Shown in pieces: positions 1-6,088 of a stretch of 6,106 nt of DNA. A program made the position numbers and the translations under genes. The stretch's first letter is position 1; every line of letters begins with the position of its first letter. The notes under the pieces were generated by a model that searched no databases, was not told the DNA's origin, and saw only the letters and a program-made list of their open reading frames with translations. The stretch comes from Actinomycetota bacterium (GTDB taxonomy: Bacteria > Actinomycetota > Acidimicrobiia > Acidimicrobiales > AC-14). The DNA lies in NCBI GenBank assembly GCA_020200615.1, contig JAIVIH010000391.1, positions 1 to 6,106 of the forward strand, written 5' to 3'.

Positions 1-1
1 G

Positions 2-1105
2 TACCACACTCACCGTCCCGACGAACACCTCCCCCTGATCCTGGTCGCGGTGGCCGAGCTGACCACGGTCGAGGCCGAGAGGCTCCGCACCCTTCTCGAG
101 GAGGGCGCTCGGGTGGGCATCGCCGGCCTGGTGGTGGACGCGCCTCTCGAGGGCATGCCATCCGTCCGTCTCCGCGGTGCGGGCCGGGTCGACAGCCAGT
201 CCCCTGATGCAGGCGGTGACGGCCTGGTGGGCGCCCGCCTTTTCACCGTCGAGTGGGAGCCGGCCGCCGAGCTCCTCGAGGTTCTGGCTTCCGCCCGGAC
301 CGACCCCGACGGCGCCAGCGAGCGCCCCCTGGCCGACGCGCCGTTCGGGGCCGTGCTGGCGGACCCGGCGCTCGTCAGCATTCAGATCCTCGGCGCCTAC
401 CGCATCGACGTCCGGGGCCGGGAGATCCGGAGCGGCCTCCGAGCCAAGGCCCGCGAGCTCCTCGCCTTCTACCTGCTCCATCCCGAGGGCACGACCCTCG
501 AGGAAGCCACCGAAGCCCTCTGGCCCGAGGCCGACCCGCGGCGGGGCTCCGAGTGGTTCTGGACCGCGCTGGGCAACCTGCGCAGTCGCCTGCGACTGGC
601 CACGGAGAATCCCGACCTGAAGGTCATCGAACGGGAGGGCGACCGGTACCGCATCGAGCCTGTCTTCGACGTCGACCTCTGGCGCTTCGAAGCCGCCCTC
701 GCCCAGGCCGGCGCCAGCAGCGGCGACCCGGGGTGGGCCCAGGCCCTGCAGGAAGCGGCCGATCTCTACACGGGCGAGCTGTACCCGGGAGCCGATTGGC
801 CGTGGGCCGAGGTGCCCAGGGAGGACCTTCAGGGCCGGGCCGTTGACGTCCTGGTCTCCATGGCCGCCACTCGGCTCGTGGCCGGGGACGTCCGGGGCGC
901 GCTCGACGCCCTGGAACGGGCGGTCGAGGTCGACCCTCTGGCCGAGCAGCTCTACCGGCGCATCATGCGGTTGCACGCCAAGCTGGCCCGGCCCGACCAG
1001 GCCGACGCCGCGTTCCGCACCCTCCAGGCCCGCCTCGGGGAGATCGGCTTGGAGCCCAGCCCGGAGAGCGAGAAGCTGCACGGAGAGCTCTGCGGGGCTG
1101 GGTAG
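2..1105 (+). CDS. BTAD/SARP-type transcriptional regulator, C-terminal part (5' end outside window)
   Basis: The frame is open from the first bases of the window. The GTG at 50 is only an internal candidate start, because the codons before it (reading HLPLILVAVAEL) look like the hydrophobic strand of a continuing domain. I therefore treat the gene as truncated by the window edge. Counting from that GTG, residues about 1-105 form a poorly defined alpha/beta region. Residues about 110-205 look like an OmpR-type winged helix (VSIQILGAYRIDVRG, then LWPEADPRRGSEWFWTALGNLRSRLR). Residues about 208-345 form a helical bacterial transcriptional activator domain with TPR-like repeats (DVDLWRFEAALA, ALDALERAVEVDPLAEQLYRRIM). 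Proteins of this kind act as cytoplasmic DNA-binding activators in actinobacteria. Longer members often carry LysM or other N-terminal modules, which cannot be seen here. The target genes are unknown. It ends in TAG three bases before the convergent phosphoesterase remnant. The family call is confident; the regulon is not inferable. Confidence 0.85.
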   Translation, partial: YHTHRPDEHLPLILVAVAELTTVEAERLRTLLEEGARVGIAGLVVDAPLEGMPSVRLRGAGRVDSQSPDAGGDGLVGARLFTVEWEPAAELLEVLASARTDPDGASERPLADAPFGAVLADPALVSIQILGAYRIDVRGREIRSGLRAKARELLAFYLLHPEGTTLEEATEALWPEADPRRGSEWFWTALGNLRSRLRLATENPDLKVIEREGDRYRIEPVFDVDLWRFEAALAQAGASSGDPGWAQALQEAADLYTGELYPGADWPWAEVPREDLQGRAVDVLVSMAATRLVAGDVRGALDALERAVEVDPLAEQLYRRIMRLHAKLARPDQADAAFRTLQARLGEIGLEPSPESEKLHGELCGAG

Positions 1106-1108
1106 GGC

Positions 1109-1353
1109 TCACACCGTGTGGATGGTGTGGGCCAGCACCCTGCCGTCTTCCAGGTCAAGGGTGCCGAGCGTGTGCCGGGGCTGAGCCCGCCTCTCGGTCG
1201 GCGACCCGGGGTTGAACAGCAGCTGCCCGTCGATGCCGGGCTCGTCCCACGGGATGTGGCTGTGGCCGAACACAGGTAGGTGTAGGCGGCGTCCGGAAGG
1301 CGGGCGGAACCCCGACGGATGTGGGTGTCGGAGACGACGACGACATGAGCCAT
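1109..1353 (-). pseudogene. YfcE/MJ0936-like metallophosphoesterase, internally deleted and frameshifted
   Basis: Two recognisable ends of one calcineurin-like phosphoesterase lie head to tail in different frames. The 5' part starts at ATG 1353 and reads MAHVVVVSDTHIRRGSARLP, which contains the family's first metal motif (D-x-H at residues 9-11). The 3' part, from about 1275 to the TGA at 1109, reads VFGHSHIPWDEPGIDGQLLF, then NPGSPTERR and a normal C-terminus. This carries the GH-x-H metal motif and the NPGS motif. Intact members are roughly 155-170 residues, whereas the two parts together are about 81 codons. About half of the protein is therefore missing, including the expected GD and GN-x-D ligands, and the join is out of frame. 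The break lies within about 1270-1292. The gene cannot make an active enzyme as written. A true deletion and an assembly or amplification artefact are both possible. Family assignment is confident. Confidence 0.88.
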
Positions 1354-2407
1354 GGCGCCCCCGACGGTACGCTCCCCGGGGGTGGACCCTCTGGCCGCGC
1401 TCGAGCGGATCGCCTACCTGCTCGAGAGAACGGGCGCCCCGACCTACCGGGTGCGGGCCTTTCGGGGCGCAGCGGCCACGCTGCGGGCCCTCGACCCGGC
1501 CGACTTCGCCGAGCGGACCGAGCAGGGGCGGCTCCGCGACCTGCCGGGCATCGGCCAGGTCACGGAGACCGTCGTTCGCGAGGCCGCGGCCGGGGAGGTG
1601 CCGGCCTACGTGGCCAAGCTCGAAGCGGAGGTCGGTGAGGACGTCCACGCCGCCGATGCCCTCGGCGCTGAAGTGCGCGCCATTCTCCGGGGTGACTGTC
1701 ACACCCATTCCGACTGGTCCGACGGGGGCAGCCCCATCCGGGAGATGGCCGAGGCGGCCCGGGCCCTTGGGCACGAGTACATGGTCCTCACCGACCACTC
1801 CCCCCGCCTGACCGTGGCCCGCGGCCTGTCGCCCGAACGCCTCCGCCAGCAGCTCGACGTGGTCGCTGACCTGAATGAGGAACTGACCCCGTTCCGCATC
1901 CTCACCGGCATCGAGGTCGACATCCTGGACGACGGTGGCCTCGACCAGGAGGACGAGCTGCTCTCGCGCCTGGACGTGGTCGTGGCCAGCGTCCACTCCA
2001 AGCTGCGCATGGAGGCGGCGGAGATGACGAGGCGGATGGTCGCCGCCGTCCGTAATCCCCACTCCGACATCCTCGGGCACTGCACCGGGCGCTTGCTCAC
2101 GGCTCGCGGCCGCGCCGAGTCGACCTTCGACGCCGAAGCCGTGTTCGCAGCCTGCGCCGAGACCGGCACCGCCGTCGAGATCAACTGCCGGCCGGAGCGA
2201 CTGGACCCTCCTCTGCGCCTCCTATCGCAGGCGGTGTCGGCTGGGTGCCGGTTCACGATCGACACCGACGCCCACGCTCCCGGGCAGCTCGAGTGGCAGA
2301 TGAACGGCTGCGTGCGGGCGGCGCGCTGCGAAGTGCCCAACGGGTCGATCATGAACCGTCTGCCGGCGCCGGAGCTCCTGGTGTGGGCGGCCTCCCACGA
2401 GGCCTGA
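1352..2407 (+). CDS. HhH-PHP domain phosphoesterase (PolX-like without the polymerase module)
   Basis: This 351-residue protein has two parts. Residues about 11-75 resemble the N-terminal helix-hairpin-helix region of family X DNA polymerases (ALERIAYLLERTGAPTYRVR, then LPGIG at 64-68). Residues about 112-350 are a complete PHP domain. Its metal-binding motifs are all present: DCHTH (H117, H119), DG at 124-125, TDHS (D148, H149), GIEVD (E188), VASVHS (H215), GHCTGR (H243) and DTDAH (D306, H308). PHP domains hydrolyse phosphoester bonds using a metal cluster, as in histidinol phosphatase and the PolX 3'-5' exonuclease. No nucleotidyltransferase domain lies between the two parts, so this is a stand-alone phosphatase or nuclease of unknown substrate. 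ATG 1352 gives the longest frame and overlaps the opposing phosphoesterase start by two bases. GTG 1382 (VDPLAALERIAYLLER) is a good alternative, since relatives usually begin near that motif. Neither start has a strong ribosome binding site. Confidence 0.92.
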   Translation: MAPPTVRSPGVDPLAALERIAYLLERTGAPTYRVRAFRGAAATLRALDPADFAERTEQGRLRDLPGIGQVTETVVREAAAGEVPAYVAKLEAEVGEDVHAADALGAEVRAILRGDCHTHSDWSDGGSPIREMAEAARALGHEYMVLTDHSPRLTVARGLSPERLRQQLDVVADLNEELTPFRILTGIEVDILDDGGLDQEDELLSRLDVVVASVHSKLRMEAAEMTRRMVAAVRNPHSDILGHCTGRLLTARGRAESTFDAEAVFAACAETGTAVEINCRPERLDPPLRLLSQAVSAGCRFTIDTDAHAPGQLEWQMNGCVRAARCEVPNGSIMNRLPAPELLVWAASHEA

Positions 2408-2452
2408 CGGAAATCTCTCGCTGAACCCCGTCTGACCGAGCATGCTGGGGAC

Positions 2453-3007
2453 ATGGCGACGCCTGTGACCGCGACGCTGGAGGCCGGACTCGACGACATC
2501 CGCCGCTCCCCGAAGGACGAAGGCACGGTCGAGCTCATCGTCCGCCGCCCGGCGGAGAACGAGCGGGAGATCCTCGTCGAAGGGACGCTCAACGTGGCCG
2601 AGGGTCTCGTGGGCGACACCTGGCGCAGCCGCGGGAGCAAGCGGACCCCCGACGGGTCGGCCCACCCCGAGATGCAGCTCAACATCATGAACGCCCGGGT
2701 GGCCGCCCTCGTGGCCGGCGACCCCGACCGCTGGCAGCTGGCCGGCGACCAGCTCTACGTCGACCTCGACCTGAGCGAGTCGAACCTGCCGCCCGGCACC
2801 CGACTGGAGCTGGGTTCGGCCGTCATCGAGATCACCGCTCAGCCCCACCTGGGCTGCAGCAAGTTCGCCGGCCGCTTCGGCAAGGACGCCATGCGGTTCG
2901 TGAATTCCCCCATAGGCCGCCAGTTCCGCATGCGGGGCATCAACGCCAAGGTCGTCGTCTCCGGGACCGTGCGGGCAGGCGACGCCGTCCGCAAGCTCCC
3001 CGGCTGA
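2453..3007 (+). CDS. Small MOSC-domain protein
   Basis: This 184-residue soluble protein fits the stand-alone MOSC family. Visible marks are the N-terminal strand EGTVELIVRRP, the central HPEMQLNIMNARVAAL, the strand-rich DQLYVDLDLSESNLPPGTRL at about 99-118, and the segment ITAQPHLGCSKFAGRFG. Cys135 in that segment is the conserved MOSC cysteine, which in molybdenum cofactor sulfurases is thought to carry sulfur. It ends in a typical G-x-V-x-x-GD turn (residues 171-177). MOSC proteins transfer or bind sulfur in connection with molybdenum cofactor chemistry, but small stand-alone members mostly have no defined substrate. The ATG at 2453 sits just after a short GGGG run at 2447-2450, a weak ribosome binding site. 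It lies 45 bases after the PHP gene on the same strand and could be read from the same transcript, although the two functions have no obvious link. Confidence 0.9.
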   Translation: MATPVTATLEAGLDDIRRSPKDEGTVELIVRRPAENEREILVEGTLNVAEGLVGDTWRSRGSKRTPDGSAHPEMQLNIMNARVAALVAGDPDRWQLAGDQLYVDLDLSESNLPPGTRLELGSAVIEITAQPHLGCSKFAGRFGKDAMRFVNSPIGRQFRMRGINAKVVVSGTVRAGDAVRKLPG

Positions 3008-3059
3008 GCCGGCGCCGCGGGCCGTCACCCCGCCACCGCCCGCCAATTCCCAGGAACGC

Positions 3060-3539
3060 CTAGGGGCTGCGAAGCCAGGGGCTCTTCAGGTCGATGTAGC
3101 TGAGATCTTCGACCAGCGACGCGTACTCCTCGAAATCGCCGTCGAAGTTGGTGCTGGACTCCCCCTTGCGGGCATCGGCCTCGCTGGTGAAGTAGATGGC
3201 CTCGGTGAAGAAATCACCGTCCCATGCCCGCACGCTGCCGATCACGTCGGGGCGGGCCTGGCTCATCTTCGGCATGAACTCGGCTTCGAGCGCCCGGAGA
3301 CGATCCCGGTCCCGCACCTTGCCCTGCATGACCTGAACGAAGCCCGCCTCGTCGGCGCCGCCGGCCAACGTGGTCTCGACGTCGCTGCAGTCGATGAAGG
3401 CCACGTCGTCGTCGAGGTAGTTCGCCGTGTCCCTCCACCACTCACCCTGCTCCGGCCGATTGCTGTTGGCGCGGGCCGCGTCCTCGCTCTCGAAGCGGAC
3501 CAGGAAGATCACGGCCCCGTCTACGTTGCTGGCCGCCAC
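3060..3539 (-). CDS. Dimeric alpha/beta-barrel (ABM-like) protein, probably missing its N-terminal part
   Basis: The 159-residue frame resembles actinobacterial proteins with tandem antibiotic-biosynthesis-monooxygenase-like ferredoxin folds. Residues about 8-35 read DGAVIFLVRFESEDAARANS and then NRPEQGEWW. Residues about 64-150 form a second module (AGFVQVMQGKVRDRDRLRAL, GSVRAWDGDFFTEAIYFTSE), and the protein ends in YIDLKSPWLRSP. From my recollection of the family, the RPEQGEWW segment usually closes a first barrel that should begin many residues earlier. Here the only start is GTG 3539, with no ribosome binding site, and the frame upstream is closed by a TAG at 3584. The N-terminal barrel therefore appears lost at a junction within about 3505-3545, where plus-strand membrane-protein sequence begins. 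The function of the family is unclear; such folds bind small molecules or haem, or act as monooxygenases. The stop faces the MOSC stop with 52 bases between them. Confidence 0.72.
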   Translation of the reverse strand: MAASNVDGAVIFLVRFESEDAARANSNRPEQGEWWRDTANYLDDDVAFIDCSDVETTLAGGADEAGFVQVMQGKVRDRDRLRALEAEFMPKMSQARPDVIGSVRAWDGDFFTEAIYFTSEADARKGESSTNFDGDFEEYASLVEDLSYIDLKSPWLRSP

Positions 3540-4158
3540 CGCCGCCAGCGGCTTCGACCTGTTTGGCGAGAACCCGATCAGCTACCTCGGCACCGAGGCT
3601 CCATCGGCGGTCTTGTTTACGGGCGGGTTGGTGGCCGGGGCCATGCTCCTGATCGCCTTCCACCAGTACGTGCGGGGCCGGTACCAGGTGTCTCCCGGCT
3701 TCTCGGTGGCCATGGTCGTCGGGCTCGGCGGCCAGATGGTGGCTGCCTTCGTGCCCGTTGGCGGCGACCCGGCCATCCACCGCATCCACACCACCAGCGC
3801 GCTCGTCCTGGGCGTGTCACTGCCACTGCTCATGTGGCGGTTCGCCGCGAGCCAGCCCCCGGGACCATGGCGCCGGCTCTGTTACCGGCTGTTCTGGGCC
3901 GAGGTCGCGGCGTGCGCCGTCGGCCTTTACCTGTCGGCCCGAACGGTCGCTCCCGTGGCCGAGACCCTCCCGGCCGCGGTCTTCCACGTGTGGATCGCGG
4001 CCCTGACGTTCGCCGGAGACTCAGGGATTCGACGTCATCCAGTCGTCGATCGCGGTGATCCCCCCGTCGCTCCAGGTCCACTCGATCTTCGGGTAGACGA
4101 AGGAGATCTCCTCGTACTCGACGACCCTGGCCAGATCGGGCACCTGATTGTCCGGTAG
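3526..4158 (+). CDS. DUF998-like polytopic membrane protein remnant, both ends apparently lost
   Basis: The frame contains an evident membrane protein only between about 3535 and 4020. It begins GFDLFGENPISYLGTEAPSA, followed by five hydrophobic segments: about 3598-3672 (VLFTGGLVAGAMLLIAF), 3697-3765 (VAMVVGLGGQMVAAFVPVGG), 3784-3846 (HTTSALVLGVSLPLLMW), 3877-3945 (LFWAEVAACAVGLYLSA) and 3967-4017 (AVFHVWIAALTFAG). The layout, with a G-x-x-x-x-AAFVPVGGDP-x-x-H stretch before the third helix, resembles DUF998 proteins of unknown function. The assignment is moderate. No convincing start exists: ATG 3427 lies deep inside the opposing gene, TTG 3526 has no ribosome binding site, and TTG 3613, GTG 3631 and ATG 3640 would cut into the first helix. 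After 4020 the frame is simply antisense to hcp until a stop at 4158. I read it as an internal fragment of a gene, broken on both sides. Confidence 0.55.
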   Translation: MLAATAASGFDLFGENPISYLGTEAPSAVLFTGGLVAGAMLLIAFHQYVRGRYQVSPGFSVAMVVGLGGQMVAAFVPVGGDPAIHRIHTTSALVLGVSLPLLMWRFAASQPPGPWRRLCYRLFWAEVAACAVGLYLSARTVAPVAETLPAAVFHVWIAALTFAGDSGIRRHPVVDRGDPPVAPGPLDLRVDEGDLLVLDDPGQIGHLIVR

Positions 4159-4509
4159 CCGGAAGCTGATCGATGCAATGGAAGCATTCAGGAGCTTGAC
4201 CGTGTAGTGCTGCTGTTCAGTGCTCTGGAGGGTCGCTCGCGTCAGGCGGAGGGTCCATTCGAGGAAGACTTCGTTGGTCACAAGGGCCTGGTAGAGGAGG
4301 GGCGTCGCCCGGTCGACCTCCTTGGTGATCACGAAAGGCTTGTGAACCCTCTTTCCGGTGGCTTGCCCGGACGCTGGATCGCGGGGCGACACGATCTCAT
4401 GGCTGGCCCCGCGGACGAGGATGGTGCCCTCCCGACCCTTCTGGGTGACGCTCCCCTTGATCACGCCCTGCCTCTGGCCCTTCAACGTGAGATAGGCGTT
4501 CAGTGCCAT
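4021..4509 (-). CDS. hcp: Hcp family type VI secretion tube protein
   Basis: This 162-residue protein is full length for Hcp, whose hexameric rings stack into the inner tube of type VI secretion systems and are exported with effectors. Diagnostic segments occur in order: MALNAYLTLKGQRQG at the start, IKGSVTQKGREG at 17-28, SHEIVSPRDPASG at 36-48, GKRVHKPFVITKEVDRATPL at 52-71, LLNASIASISFRLPD at 106-120, EYEEISFVYPKIEWTWSDGG at 131-150, and DDWMTSNP at the end. The ATG has a strong ribosome binding site (4515-4523) five bases upstream. No sheath, baseplate, VgrG or ATPase gene lies in the window, so it is an orphan as far as can be seen. A hand count over 4141-4500 gives about 62 percent G+C, against 70 and 78 percent in single lines from neighbours, which hints at acquisition. 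Its role in a monoderm-like host is unknown; a tube for another contractile system or a secreted binding protein are options. The family call is confident. Confidence 0.94.
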   Translation of the reverse strand: MALNAYLTLKGQRQGVIKGSVTQKGREGTILVRGASHEIVSPRDPASGQATGKRVHKPFVITKEVDRATPLLYQALVTNEVFLEWTLRLTRATLQSTEQQHYTVKLLNASIASISFRLPDNQVPDLARVVEYEEISFVYPKIEWTWSDGGITAIDDWMTSNP

Positions 4510-4514
4510 GATCG

Positions 4515-4523
4515 CTCCCCCTC
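4515..4523 (-). promoter_or_regulatory. Strong ribosome binding site of hcp
   Basis: On the minus strand these bases read GAGGGGGAG, five bases before the hcp ATG at 4509. This is the clearest Shine-Dalgarno match in the window and fixes the hcp start. It suggests that hcp is well translated. Confidence 0.75.
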
Positions 4524-4585
4524 ATTAGTGCGCCATCGTCACCGTATCGCCGGAACACCAGCTGGACGCCGAGCCCGAAGAGGCC

Positions 4586-6088
4586 TTACGCGGGGTGCAG
4601 AAACCCTCGTTCGAGGGCGCCCTCCACGAACTCGACGGTGGCCAGCCGGAGGTCCTCGTCCTCCACGTCGTCGGGCAGGATCGCGGCCGCCTCCTCGAAC
4701 GCCTCTCCCAAAGTGAGGCCCCGTTGGAGGCCGGCCAGGAGCTGAGCGGTGAAGTCGTCGACCTCGGTCACCATGGGGAGCGCCTGGTCGAGGTGCAACA
4801 GAGCCTCGACTACTTCAAAGGCCCCGTCGCTGAGGCGTAGGACCTGCTCCATCCGAATACCGTCGTCGACCAGGAAGCGCTCACCGATCAAGCCCTCGGC
4901 GCCTCCGACCCGGTCGAGAAGGCTGGCCGCGGCAAACATGTCCCGCACCTGCTCGCCAGCCGGGGCGATGGGCAGGGTCTCCAGCGATTGGGCCCGCGTC
5001 CAGGGGCGACCCGATCCCGCTGGTCGCCGGCGCAGGAGCACCGCCCCGTACCCGATCGCTTCAATCCCGTGCTCGGCGTAGTAGTCGAGCCACCTGCCGA
5101 TGGCGGCGGCATGCAGGTCGCCATCCGCCTCCAGCGGCTGGTTCCAGGCGAGGGCGTAGTCCTCGGGATCCTGAGAGTCGAAGCGCAGGAGCCAGGCGTC
5201 GCAACCGAGGCCGTCGGTCCACTCACGGAGCCGCTCCGACCAGTCGCCGTCGGGCTGGTGCACCCAGCTCACCAGCGTGTGGGCGAACCCACCCGGCGAC
5301 ACGAGGGCGCCCGCGCCCTCGAGCACGAGGCGGCTGAGCTCGTCCCCGACGTGCCCACCGTCGCGGTACTGGTAGTCGTCATCGGGGGAGATCACGAACG
5401 GCGGATTGGCCAGGATCAGGTCGAAGCGGCGGCCGGCCACCGGCTCGAACAGGTCGCCTTCGAGGAACTCGATGTTGTCCAACCGATTGAGGGCGGCGCT
5501 GAACCGGGCGAACGCCAGCGCCCGGACGTTGGTGTCAGTGGCCGTGACCCGGGCGGCGTGACCCGCCGCCAGCATGGCCTGGATGCCGCAACCCGTCCCG
5601 ACGTCCAGCGCCGTCTCCACCGGCCGGCGGAAGGTGAGGTGGGCCAGCGTCCACGACGTCGACGAGACGCCCATGACGACATCCCCCGGTGGTCGCAGCA
5701 GATCAGGGGAGAGGTCGCAGGCCACCAGCATGGGCCCGGCCGGGACCAGCCGGATGACAGGGCGCACGAAGTCCCCATCCCCCGCGAACGCCACCAGGTT
5801 CATCTCGACGGCCTTGTCCAGGGGCAGGGGCCCGAGGGCGCTGGAGGTCTCGTCGACGCGGACGGGCACGGCGGCCACGAAGAGGCGGATGAGCGTGGTG
5901 AGCGCATCGTCGCCCTTGAGGGATCGCAGCAGCACCGGGACGTGCGACGGGCTGGGCGTGAGATTCGGCCCCTCGGCCATCAGGGCGTCGCTCACATGGG
6001 CGGCGTCGAAACCGGCCGCCTCCATGGCCTGCCGTAGCTGCCGTATGGCGATGGGGTCGTCGCCGGGCGGGGGCGGCAGGCCTGACAC
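4586..6088 (-). CDS. Class I SAM-dependent methyltransferase (PrmC/HemK-like core with N- and C-terminal extensions)
   Basis: The protein is about 500 residues in three parts. Residues about 10-150 are a mostly helical N-terminal domain (IRQLRQAMEAAGFDAAHVSD, LIRLFVAAVPV). Residues about 155-275 are the Rossmann methyltransferase core, with motif I ALDVGTGCGIQ (160-170), the acidic residue D185 in TATDTN, and NPPF at 228-231 within FDLILANPPFVISP. The NPP[YF] motif is typical of enzymes that methylate a planar nitrogen, such as PrmC on release-factor glutamine or N6-adenine methyltransferases. Residues about 285-500 are a long C-terminal region (WLDYYAEHGIEAIGYGAVLL, EVVEALLHLDQALPMVTEVD) that plain PrmC lacks. 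Large actinobacterial relatives have this build, but their substrate is not established. GTG 6088 has a GGAG at 6101-6104, spaced 12 bases. The frame remains open to 6106, so the true start could lie outside. TAA at 4586 is 76 bases before the hcp ATG on the same strand. Confidence 0.9.
   Translation of the reverse strand: MSGLPPPPGDDPIAIRQLRQAMEAAGFDAAHVSDALMAEGPNLTPSPSHVPVLLRSLKGDDALTTLIRLFVAAVPVRVDETSSALGPLPLDKAVEMNLVAFAGDGDFVRPVIRLVPAGPMLVACDLSPDLLRPPGDVVMGVSSTSWTLAHLTFRRPVETALDVGTGCGIQAMLAAGHAARVTATDTNVRALAFARFSAALNRLDNIEFLEGDLFEPVAGRRFDLILANPPFVISPDDDYQYRDGGHVGDELSRLVLEGAGALVSPGGFAHTLVSWVHQPDGDWSERLREWTDGLGCDAWLLRFDSQDPEDYALAWNQPLEADGDLHAAAIGRWLDYYAEHGIEAIGYGAVLLRRRPAGSGRPWTRAQSLETLPIAPAGEQVRDMFAAASLLDRVGGAEGLIGERFLVDDGIRMEQVLRLSDGAFEVVEALLHLDQALPMVTEVDDFTAQLLAGLQRGLTLGEAFEEAAAILPDDVEDEDLRLATVEFVEGALERGFLHPA

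Noticed and set aside
1290..2080. A minus-strand frame that continues upstream from the phosphoesterase C-terminal half across the PHP gene
   Set aside because: Only the part below about 1280 matches the phosphoesterase family. The rest is antisense to conserved PHP motifs and has no recognisable domain.
2421..2452. A possible promoter before the MOSC gene (CATGCT as a -10-like hexamer)
   Set aside because: There is no matching -35 at proper spacing and the hexamer is a poor match, so there is not enough to call a promoter.
1699..2688. A 329-codon minus-strand frame across the PHP and MOSC genes
   Set aside because: It is Ser/Arg-rich low-complexity sequence antisense to two well-supported genes.
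3000..3012. A small hairpin (five-base-pair stem, three-base loop) overlapping the MOSC stop, between convergent genes
   Set aside because: It could be part of a terminator, but it has no T tract and the stem is short. Such GC palindromes are expected by chance at this composition.
4524..4585. Possible hcp promoter elements (TAATGA and GATACG on the minus strand)
   Set aside because: TAATGA lies too close to the ribosome binding site to be a sensible -10, and neither hexamer has a convincing -35.
4988..6037. A 349-codon plus-strand open frame opposite the methyltransferase
   Set aside because: Its translation is repetitive and rich in Arg, Gly, His and Pro with no domain signature. It is a high-GC antisense shadow of a clearly recognisable methyltransferase.
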